From Candidatus Rifleibacteriota bacterium (GTDB taxonomy: Bacteria > Muiribacteriota > Ozemobacteria > Ozemobacterales > Ozemobacteraceae), in the NCBI GenBank assembly GCA_015233565.1, contig JADFXM010000045.1, forward strand, positions 1 through 60,447: a stretch of DNA of 60,447 nucleotides. Direction: 5' to 3'. Positions 43,323 to 51,295 of this stretch are shown piece by piece. The notes under the pieces are model-generated. The model was not told where the DNA came from. It saw only the letters and a program-made list of their open reading frames with translations, and made no database searches. A program made the translations under genes and the position numbers. Within the stretch, counting starts at the first letter, position 1. The number at the start of each line of letters is the position of its first letter.

Positions 43323-43515
43323 CAGTTATCTGAACAAAGGTTAGGCACTGAAATTATGGAGAAAACCATCAGTTCTGCATTTGAGCGTAATATATCAAAG
43401 TGGAGTATCGCACTTTTTATTCCTGAAGTGAACTACCCCGAGTTCCAAAAAATGCGCGAAAGTCAACTCAAAGAATATTAATGAATTTGGGAATTTTTGA
43501 TCTAAAGAGGTTTAT

Positions 43516-46500
43516 ATGAACCGGATACATATTGCCAATCAAGGCACTTCACGTTATTTTTTCTGTCTTATCCTTGTTTCCTTGATCATAACTTTGTTGA
43601 TAGGCTGTGGGGGAGGTAGCGGTGGAAGTTATAATCCTGGAACGTCAGTATCACCAGGTTCAGCCCAACTTTCCACTGAAGGAATTATTTCGGGAATTAT
43701 TACCACCAACAACTTAAGTTCATCCCTGAAGGCTCTTTCAAAGAAGGTCTCTTTCGATCAAACTTCTTCAGGAACCCCCATTCCCAATGCCGATGTCTGG
43801 ATCTCTGAATTGCCACAAAAATTAGCTAAAACCGATTCAACCGGACATTTTTCAATCTCCGGCATTCCATTTGGATCAAATTTCAAAATTGTTGCAAGAT
43901 ATAAAATCGATCAAGAAGGAAATACGCTCATAGCACGATCTCAATCCATATCTCTATCGACAACCAAACCAGCCGCAGACATTGGCCCTCTTTTACTACA
44001 GCCTGGAGTGAATTCAATCTCCGGAATACTAAAAGATCAATATGACAAACCAGTTATAAACGCTGAATTGACATTGTGGGGAATTAAATTTACCACAGAT
44101 TCATCAGGAAAATTCATTACCCCTTCACTTCCCTATTCAATTGCAAGTGATGAAATAATCATTACATCGCCTGGTTTGAAAGATACAAAAGTTCCGATCG
44201 TTTTTTCCCATTCTACCACTTCATCATTAGTGGAATTATCCATTCCTCCGGTTGGAGAAATCAATATTCCTCCGGTAATTTTTATTTCGAGCGCTCCAGA
44301 CACAGTTTCGCCACAAACTGAAGTAAAGCTTCAGGTTGAAATCTTTGATCCCGACGAACTTGATCCCAACTTTTTCAAGCCGAAATGGTCGGTAACTGAC
44401 GGAACTCTAGCGTCAACCCCAGATCCAAAAACAATTGTCTGGCGAACTCCTTCAGAATCTGGATTAGCAACCATTTCTGTAAGCGTCATAGATTCCAGGG
44501 GAGCAAAGGCTTCTGTTCATGCTGGTTTTGCTATTGGAGGAATTTCAATTCCAGTTATTAGAATTGCTTCTGTTTTTCCAACCTCTGGATCCCCGGGAAC
44601 ACCTGTAAAAATTACAGGAACAGGATTTGGAACTAAAACGGACAAATCATTCGTCAGCTTCAACGGAGCTTTATCTCAACTCGTTAGTTGGTCGAACACA
44701 ACCATAGATACCATTGTTCCAACTTCAGCCAAAACCGGCATTCTGTTGATTTCCACAGGAGATATTGAAAAATCAGCAGGAATATTTTCAATTCCCGAAA
44801 TGCAGGTTTCATCGATTTATCCGACTTCTGGTTCTTCGGGTACAATCGTTAAAATTTCAGGAAATGGCTTTGGATTGTCATCTGAAAGTAGTTCCATCAG
44901 TTTCAACGGGAAACAATCGACATTTATCTCTTGGAACGATTCCGAAATTAGAACTATCGTACCATCTCAAGCTAACAGTGGAATGTTGGTAGTTAACATA
45001 CGTGGACAAGAGTTTGCTCCTGCCAATTTTGTGATTCCAGATCCAACATTAAGCATTTCTCCCGACTATGGACCACCCCTTTCCGAATTTACCATCAGGG
45101 GCTCAGATTTTGGAGGAACGCAGGAATCCGGCTCAAGTTCGGTTTTTATAAACACTGTGCCGGTGGACATTCAATCATGGAACGATACAGCGATTAAATG
45201 CAAAATCCCTGCCACTTCCACCAGCGGAATCATTGCTGTGAAAACTCATGGCTCCACACTAACCGCTGGGATCTTCACAATCTCAAGAGTTTTTTCGGTT
45301 TCCTCAACGAAAGGAACCATTGGTACTGAATTGGTAATCAACGGAGAAGGATTTGGACCTTCCCAAAACGGTGCGGGAATTTCATTCGCAAATAAAGCTG
45401 CTTTTCCAATAAAAAGTTGGTCGGCAGGGCAAATTTCCGGAATTGTACCATCTCAGGCATCCTCAGGCCAAATCACCGGAACAATTCAAAACATTGATTT
45501 CAGGATTTCGGACTTCAACTTTTCCGCTGTAAATAATATATCAATCATCGGCGGTAAACCTGGTGACCCGATCGATATTTCAGGAATTGGATTTGGAGCC
45601 ACTCAAGGAAGTGGAAAAGTGCTGATTGGAGGATTAGCAGCCCCAGTTATTAACTGGAGTGACACGAGTATTCGTATCACCATCCCGGATGGGGCAACTT
45701 CCGGACCTCTGTCTGTAATGGCAGGGGACCTCAAAACCAACGAAACCACTCTTTATATAATTTTCCTAAATAGTATTTTCCCCATATATGGTTTTTCAGG
45801 AACACACCTTATTCTTTCGGGAAATGGCTTTGGTAGTAACATTGGAAGTGTTCTGTTCGGAGAAACTTTAGCGAAACAATTTGTTTCATGGTCGGATAAC
45901 CGAATAGAATTGGTAGTCCCTGATGGGATTAGTGGAACGCAGGATGTGGTCGTATCCAACACATCCAATCGTTCCAATTCGCAAAAATTTGCTGTTACGG
46001 AATTCGGATCAATCGATAAAATGGGTGGCTGGACTGGTCTTGAAGTCACAATAACAGGAAGGAACTTTGGTATTGCTACTCCAGAAAACAAATTACTGTT
46101 CAATAGCCATGAAGCTCCTATCATTCAGTGGACCGACTCAAGCATCGTTTCCCGGGTCCCCCTAAATTCTGCTTCAGGCCCACTCATACTTAAGATCAAT
46201 GGATATAACTACACGGTGGGAACCAAAGATTTCACGGTAGTTAAAAATCTTGCTTATGAAGCTGTTGTACCAGCCTGGAGCGGCCCGCGCAATAAAAGCA
46301 ACCCACAATTGACTTGTGCAGCAATAGCTTCAAATGGCAATATTCTGGTTTCCGATTATGACAACAACTGGATTTGGCAATACGACTCCACCGGAAAATA
46401 TCTTGGCAAAATGGGAACCGAAGGAAACGGAAACGCGCAATTTTACCTTCCGTGGGGTATTACTTTCGATTCTGCGGGAAATATTTTTATAGCTGATTCC

Positions 46501-48138
46501 GGAAACGACAGAATCCAGAAGTTTTCCGGAAATGGTGATTTCCTCGGATGGTTTGGCCGAGACACCAAGGGCACAACCGGGTGGCACCCTGCCGATTCCC
46601 CTCAAACAGTTCCTACCTATGGGAATCAAGATGGTGAGTTCAAGAGTCCAACCTCGCTCGCAATAAATTCTTCCGGAGATTTGTACATCGCAGACACAGG
46701 GAACCATCGTATTCAAAAACTCAAAGGGAATGGTGATTTTGTAAAGAGTATTGGGAAGATTGGAGCGGCCAACGGAAATGGGGATGGAGAATTCAACTAT
46801 CCAGGCTCAGTCTCATTCGATTCCAAAGGCAATCTTTTCGTCGCTGATACGGGAAATCATCGAATTCAAGTTTTTGACCAATTCGATTCTTTACAATACT
46901 GGTTCGGCCAGGATGACGCTAATGCTACAGGTACTCACACCCCTGGAAGCGGCAGAACAGGGAAAAGAGGAAATTTCCCTGGCATGTTCGATAGTCCAAA
47001 TTGGGTCAACCTCAATTCATCTGACACTATTTTCGTTGCGGATACAAACAATAACAGAATTCAATCATTTGACTCCAATGCGCAATTTATTAACGAAATC
47101 GGTCAGTTCGGAAGTGGCCTCGGGCAATATCAAAGTCCTGTTTCAGTTATATTTTCCGGTGGTTCATTGTTCATTGCAGATATGACTAATTCACGCGTTC
47201 AAGTGGTCGACCCCAATAACATTTTCTTAAAATCGATCGAACCTGACACCTCAGGATTGAATACTGATCCCACGAAGCTTGCGGTTGATCAAATTCGTCA
47301 ACTTCTTTATGTCGTTGACACCGGTGATCCTCAGGCATCTCCAGAATCTTCCGTAAATGTCTTTGATTTATCAGGAAATTTTATCAGAAAACTTGGTTCG
47401 TTTGGCTCTGGAGCAGGACAATTCCGGTTTCCACGCGGAATCGCAGTTGACTCGTCTGGAAATGTCTATGTTGCCGACTCCAAAAATGCAAGAATTCAGA
47501 AATTTAATCAGGATGGTGCCTTCCTTAAAAAATGGGGAGCTTACGGAACTGGAGACGGCCAATTTTCCCTTCTTCAACAAGTTGCGATAGATTCAAGCGG
47601 AAACTTCATTTATGCTATCGACTCACTCGGGAACAGGGTACAAAAATTCACCTTAAACGGTGATTTCATCAGCAAGTGGGGAAAATCAGGAAGTGGAGAC
47701 GGAGAGTTCAATCACCCGATTGATTTGGCCATTGACTCATCCGGAACCGTATACATAGTGGACACGGACAACAACCGAATACAAAAATTCACCCCGGATG
47801 GGGCTCTTATTGGGTGGTGGGGGGCAGACACATTGGATTACGTTGGATGGCACAACCCTGGAAGCCAGCGAACTGCAGTTTCAGGATACCTTGATGGGGC
47901 ATTTCAACAACCTTCGGGAATTGCTATTGATATTGAAGGATCCGTTTACGTTCTGGACCCTGCAAATAAAAGAATTCAGTTGTTTTCCTCAAACCAGGCG
48001 GTTGGCGACATAGCTGGCTTAAGTCAAACAATATCGCTTGATTTCGATTCCTTCGGGATAGCCTTGGATGCTGGACGACGAATTTACATTACAAGAAGTG
48101 ATAAACTCATCCAGAAATTCGTCCCGAAAGCGAACTAA
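43516..48138 (+). CDS. Large lipoprotein with TIG/IPT domains and NHL propeller
   Basis: A 1,540-residue surface or periplasmic lipoprotein. The signal ends in LLIGC with the acylated Cys at about residue 33 and a Gly/Ser linker. About residues 65-230 form two carboxypeptidase-regulatory-like beta domains (PNADVWISEL; NAELTLWGIKFTTDSSGKF), and a PKD-like stretch follows. Seven TIG/IPT domains run from about 345 to 915 (SVFPTSGSPGTPVKITGTGFG; SIYPTSGSSGTIVKISGNGFG; NSIFPIYGFSGTHLILSGN). From about 915 there are around ten NHL blades (GIAVDSSGNVYVADSKNARI). Three blades carry a related inserted loop with W-F/W-G-x-D and G-x-H. The layout suggests binding of a carbohydrate or protein outside the cell. 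There is no catalytic motif. Confidence 0.9.
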   Translation: MNRIHIANQGTSRYFFCLILVSLIITLLIGCGGGSGGSYNPGTSVSPGSAQLSTEGIISGIITTNNLSSSLKALSKKVSFDQTSSGTPIPNADVWISELPQKLAKTDSTGHFSISGIPFGSNFKIVARYKIDQEGNTLIARSQSISLSTTKPAADIGPLLLQPGVNSISGILKDQYDKPVINAELTLWGIKFTTDSSGKFITPSLPYSIASDEIIITSPGLKDTKVPIVFSHSTTSSLVELSIPPVGEINIPPVIFISSAPDTVSPQTEVKLQVEIFDPDELDPNFFKPKWSVTDGTLASTPDPKTIVWRTPSESGLATISVSVIDSRGAKASVHAGFAIGGISIPVIRIASVFPTSGSPGTPVKITGTGFGTKTDKSFVSFNGALSQLVSWSNTTIDTIVPTSAKTGILLISTGDIEKSAGIFSIPEMQVSSIYPTSGSSGTIVKISGNGFGLSSESSSISFNGKQSTFISWNDSEIRTIVPSQANSGMLVVNIRGQEFAPANFVIPDPTLSISPDYGPPLSEFTIRGSDFGGTQESGSSSVFINTVPVDIQSWNDTAIKCKIPATSTSGIIAVKTHGSTLTAGIFTISRVFSVSSTKGTIGTELVINGEGFGPSQNGAGISFANKAAFPIKSWSAGQISGIVPSQASSGQITGTIQNIDFRISDFNFSAVNNISIIGGKPGDPIDISGIGFGATQGSGKVLIGGLAAPVINWSDTSIRITIPDGATSGPLSVMAGDLKTNETTLYIIFLNSIFPIYGFSGTHLILSGNGFGSNIGSVLFGETLAKQFVSWSDNRIELVVPDGISGTQDVVVSNTSNRSNSQKFAVTEFGSIDKMGGWTGLEVTITGRNFGIATPENKLLFNSHEAPIIQWTDSSIVSRVPLNSASGPLILKINGYNYTVGTKDFTVVKNLAYEAVVPAWSGPRNKSNPQLTCAAIASNGNILVSDYDNNWIWQYDSTGKYLGKMGTEGNGNAQFYLPWGITFDSAGNIFIADSGNDRIQKFSGNGDFLGWFGRDTKGTTGWHPADSPQTVPTYGNQDGEFKSPTSLAINSSGDLYIADTGNHRIQKLKGNGDFVKSIGKIGAANGNGDGEFNYPGSVSFDSKGNLFVADTGNHRIQVFDQFDSLQYWFGQDDANATGTHTPGSGRTGKRGNFPGMFDSPNWVNLNSSDTIFVADTNNNRIQSFDSNAQFINEIGQFGSGLGQYQSPVSVIFSGGSLFIADMTNSRVQVVDPNNIFLKSIEPDTSGLNTDPTKLAVDQIRQLLYVVDTGDPQASPESSVNVFDLSGNFIRKLGSFGSGAGQFRFPRGIAVDSSGNVYVADSKNARIQKFNQDGAFLKKWGAYGTGDGQFSLLQQVAIDSSGNFIYAIDSLGNRVQKFTLNGDFISKWGKSGSGDGEFNHPIDLAIDSSGTVYIVDTDNNRIQKFTPDGALIGWWGADTLDYVGWHNPGSQRTAVSGYLDGAFQQPSGIAIDIEGSVYVLDPANKRIQLFSSNQAVGDIAGLSQTISLDFDSFGIALDAGRRIYITRSDKLIQKFVPKAN

Positions 48139-48161
48139 GATAACTAATCAAACTCAGATAA

Positions 48162-48218
48162 AAGGATTGGAAAAGTTCAAAATTTTGTATTACTTTTTCA
48201 AAGCGATTTCCAATCCTT
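48162..48218 (+). terminator. Weak terminator after the TIG/NHL lipoprotein
   Basis: AAGGATTGGAAA pairs with TTTCCAATCCTT across a 33-nt loop, followed by CTATTTT. It lies 23 bp after the stop codon. Confidence 0.5.
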
Positions 48219-48319
48219 CTATTTTGCAGCATCTATTTTCTTTGGTTTAAGGATGAGTTTGTCTTAGTAATTTCGGCTTTAATCACAGTTATCACAGTTA
48301 TTGAGATGATTTAATTCAT

Positions 48320-50257
48320 TCATCTTTCTTGAAAAAGCTCATCAGAAGAACGAGCAGTCTTTTCAATTGAGTTCTCTTTTTGCGGAGAATCATTTATTGT
48401 CGCTTGGGGTGATTGAGTTTTCGCTGATGAGCTTTCAGTGGAAAAAGAGCTCTGAATTCGTTTTCCAATGATGTTCCCTTCTGTTACGGCTGTTGAGGTA
48501 GCCCATTCCGTACCATTTAGAATGCGGTTAGAAATTCCCTTCCTCGGAGCTCTATAAGTGGTTGAGCTGGAGGAGCCCGTTGAAATGGAGGAAGTGCCGC
48601 CTCCTGAGAGAACCTGAATTCCTATGCCACTTCGAATCATTGGAATAGAAGGAATTGCTGTTCCTGTGTAGCCGATACCGGAGGTGGGCCAGGTTCTTGT
48701 ACCAGTGCCGGTGCCGGAACCATTTCCAGTCGAACTAAGAGTGCCTGTTGAAGTGGATGTAGATGTTGACGTAAGAGTGCCACTTGAGGTCGTAGTATTA
48801 CTCGATGTAACCGTTACCGTAATGGAAATAGTATCGGTTTTACTTGTTGAGTCCGTATTGGTGCCAGTATTGGTCAGCGTGTTGGTATTAGTCAACGTAT
48901 TGGTAAGGGTAAGCACTGAAGTCGTCGTATTTGTTTCTGAGGCCGTTGATGATAAGGTTCCCGTAGAAGTAAGAGTGTTAGTTATCGTAGAAGTGGTGCT
49001 TGCCGTTGAGGTTAGTGTTCCGGTGAATGTTAAGCTTGTCGTGTCAGTTGAAGTTGAAGTTGAAGTTTGAGTCATTGTGGAAGTATTGGTCACAGTATCA
49101 GTAATTGTTCTTGTCAGAGTTGCAGGTGAAGTTGAAGTCACAGTTAGAGTCAGAGTTGAGGTTATGGTTGATGTGCCTGAAGCTGTGATCGTGTCTGTGC
49201 GATGTTCCGTTGAAGTTGCAGTTGAAGAATTTGTCGAAGTATCAGTCGGAATGGGAGAAAGCATTAAATCATCTTTCTCAGATTCAGAAATTTTGTTTAA
49301 GGTTACTTCATCAAGAATTTTTGAAACATCGGCCTTGAAGTTTGGATTTTTTGAAATGAAATCGCGTATTAAATCTTTTATTGTCGTGGTAGTGCAATCT
49401 GCCGATTTGAAAGACGCAAGGATTTTGTTATAGCCATCTGGAATCTGATTTGCCATTTTGTAAAGAATCTGGCCTATTATTGATTCCACTCTTAGCATGT
49501 CGGAAGCCTGGCAATCACTTAGGGCTTTAGTAGTGTAGCTTCCAACATCATTTTCAAATTTTAAGCTGGATGTTACTCCCAAATAATAATTCGCGTCTGT
49601 CTGAAAATTGTACATCTGGTGAAAGGTAGCCCATCCTTCAAGAAAGGCTGAACATGGTTTAATGACCTCATTCACATAATGTACACTATCAAAACCGTAG
49701 CCACCTGGTTCAAGTTGAGTTTTGTCTATACAGTGCGAACACTCGTGAGTAAAAATTGATTTGGCTTCCTCAGAGCTGTTGGCGTAATTAAACCTGGTAG
49801 TGGAAAAATGCATTTGAGTGCCGTTACTCCATGACCGAAATTCAGCGTCAAAGTCAGTTCCTGTGAAAGTTCCAGTGTCGGTAAAAACAACCGTCACTTT
49901 GTCACGAAAACCCACCTTCATCAAATTATTAATCTGCTGTGATTTGGAATATTCAAATTGAGCCAAAAGAGCTTTTTGCCCCTCATTTAATTTTGAGGTA
50001 TCGCCATCGGGAGCGCCCATCTGTTCAAGAAGTTGTTGCTCCGTATTAACTGTGGTTTCAGCAACTTTATAAAAAATTTTGCCATATCTTCCTTTAATGT
50101 ACCCCGCCGGGGTTGCTTCGTCAGGAGATTTTACTGGCTGAGCATCTAGTATTGTTTGATAGGTGTAAGCAAATGCAAAATTGTCAACCGCCAAACAATT
50201 TCCTGAAATGGCAAAAAAAACCATCAACAGGGCTGATAGCTTTAAAAATAATCTCAT
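48320..50257 (-). CDS. Secreted gluzincin-like metallopeptidase with Thr/Ser-rich tail
   Basis: A 645-residue exported protein. After the signal peptide (FFAISGNCLA-VDN) comes a domain of about 320 residues with HECSH (171-175), the zinc motif HExxH, and EGWATFH (207-213), whose Glu is 32 residues downstream as in gluzincins. From about 345 to 525 the chain is alternating Thr/Ser (repeats of T-x-T-x: STATSTEHRTDTITASGT), probably extended and a candidate for glycosylation. A Gly/Ser and then charged C-terminus follows. The same T-x-T style recurs in three lipoprotein-like genes at 57-59 kb. The substrate is unknown. The ATG with GGGAGGG upstream was chosen; the longer frame adds 15 residues. 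The preceding gene ends 42 bp before, so the two are probably co-transcribed. Confidence 0.8.
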   Translation of the reverse strand: MRLFLKLSALLMVFFAISGNCLAVDNFAFAYTYQTILDAQPVKSPDEATPAGYIKGRYGKIFYKVAETTVNTEQQLLEQMGAPDGDTSKLNEGQKALLAQFEYSKSQQINNLMKVGFRDKVTVVFTDTGTFTGTDFDAEFRSWSNGTQMHFSTTRFNYANSSEEAKSIFTHECSHCIDKTQLEPGGYGFDSVHYVNEVIKPCSAFLEGWATFHQMYNFQTDANYYLGVTSSLKFENDVGSYTTKALSDCQASDMLRVESIIGQILYKMANQIPDGYNKILASFKSADCTTTTIKDLIRDFISKNPNFKADVSKILDEVTLNKISESEKDDLMLSPIPTDTSTNSSTATSTEHRTDTITASGTSTITSTLTLTVTSTSPATLTRTITDTVTNTSTMTQTSTSTSTDTTSLTFTGTLTSTASTTSTITNTLTSTGTLSSTASETNTTTSVLTLTNTLTNTNTLTNTGTNTDSTSKTDTISITVTVTSSNTTTSSGTLTSTSTSTSTGTLSSTGNGSGTGTGTRTWPTSGIGYTGTAIPSIPMIRSGIGIQVLSGGGTSSISTGSSSSTTYRAPRKGISNRILNGTEWATSTAVTEGNIIGKRIQSSFSTESSSAKTQSPQATINDSPQKENSIEKTARSSDELFQER

Positions 50258-50298
50258 AATCTTTTTCCCTCCCTGGGGTTGAGAGTGGAAAGATCTAC

Positions 50299-50832
50299 TC
50301 ATCGGTCAGGTTTGGAAGGCGTATTACAGAAGAATCTTACAGAATCTGTTTGAGTAGCATTTTGTTTCTGATTTGTTTCAACTATAGCCAAAACCCTTTT
50401 ACGTTCTTCTTCTGCCGGATACTTTTTTGCATCAGAAAAAACTTTTTTTTGGGCTTCATAATCAGGAAGATAAACAACTCGCAGTCTGATCCATGTGCCA
50501 TCTGGACCGGGCTTGCATTTTTGTTGCTCAACATCAAATTCATAGTCAACAGGTTTTCCAGGTTCTAATTTCAGAAGCTTTTCTGAAGATTTGGAAACAC
50601 TCAGGTTTTTTGAAGATTCAAAAAAAACTTCAAGGTTTACTGGAATTCCGACTAAAGATTCAATGGTTCCCTTGAATCTCTGATTTAGGATTTCGGAGGA
50701 GGTGGCTAGGGGGTGCAATTCTAAGGAAAGATTTGTAGGAGGAATATACCTGATATCATCAGAGTTTTGAGAAAAAAGCGGGAAAGGAATCAATAAAAAC
50801 AAAGTAAAAAATATTGTACGGAATCTGCCCAT
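50299..50832 (-). CDS. Small secreted protein, unknown function
   Basis: A 177-residue exported protein with signal peptide ending FPLFS-QNS. The middle is beta-rich (GTIESLVGIPVNLEVFF; PVDYEFDVEQQKCKPGPDG) and the C-terminus charged and helical (AEEERKRVLAIVETN). Two cysteines could form a disulfide. No family recognised. Just before the ATG lies a run of nine G residues followed by AAAAGA; that tract serves as the ribosome-binding site. It precedes the metallopeptidase on the same strand and might assist it, but this is only context. Confidence 0.65.
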   Translation of the reverse strand: MGRFRTIFFTLFLLIPFPLFSQNSDDIRYIPPTNLSLELHPLATSSEILNQRFKGTIESLVGIPVNLEVFFESSKNLSVSKSSEKLLKLEPGKPVDYEFDVEQQKCKPGPDGTWIRLRVVYLPDYEAQKKVFSDAKKYPAEEERKRVLAIVETNQKQNATQTDSVRFFCNTPSKPDR

Positions 50833-50838
50833 TCTTTT

Positions 50839-50847
50839 CCCCCCCCC
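50839..50847 (-). repeat. Homopolymeric G9 tract at a ribosome-binding site
   Basis: Nine C on the plus strand (G9 in the transcript) start 6 bp before the ATG of the 177-residue secreted protein. Length changes by slippage would alter the Shine-Dalgarno region. Confidence 0.55.
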
Positions 50848-50943
50848 AAAAAATGCACCATTTTTCCTAATTAAATTATAACAAATTTTTGTCGGGCTTT
50901 TGAATGTTTTTTAAACGAATCTCAGGAAGAAGAATAATATCAA

Positions 50944-51156
50944 TCCCAAAAAATATGTGCATCACCTTAAGAACATTGATTTGATCAAAATGAGGTTGGA
51001 TCGGTATATTTTCCAAGAAAACACAGAACTTTCATGAAAATAAGGAGCCATTACTGGATGGTGGAAGCATTCTTTTCTGTCAAACCCAACTCCAATTTAC
51101 ACAGACCTGAAGCACAAAAGAGGTTGGATGAACGAACTAATTGAAATTGGTATAAT
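50944..51156 (+). repeat. ~215-bp dispersed repeat, copy 1
   Basis: Matches the reverse complement of 59317-59533 at high identity (by eye well above 80%). Examples of shared stretches are CCAAAAAATAT, AAGAACATTGATTTGATCA, TTTTCCAAGAAAACAC and GGAACTTTCATGAAAA (one base varies). The rest of 50848-51295 has no gene; a 36-codon frame inside (51034-51144) is broken in the other copy. The right end carries TGGTATAAT. Confidence 0.75.
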
Positions 51157-51295
51157 ATCTATCCCATAAAAAAATAACGTAACAATTTAGACGGTTTACC
51201 GCGCTAGGGGTTTGATCAAACCTATATATTTCGAAATTACTTTTAATTATTGGTATAACAGCTTTGCATTCAGTAAATTAAGTGGTTTTTCAAAG

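Noticed and set aside
48684..49433. Plus-strand Val-rich frames opposite the Thr/Ser tail
   Set aside because: Reverse complement of Thr/Ser codons gives Val/Glu codons; these are shadows.
51034..51144. 36-codon frame inside the ~215-bp repeat
   Set aside because: The other copy (59317-59533) has a frameshift and early stop, so it is not kept as a protein.
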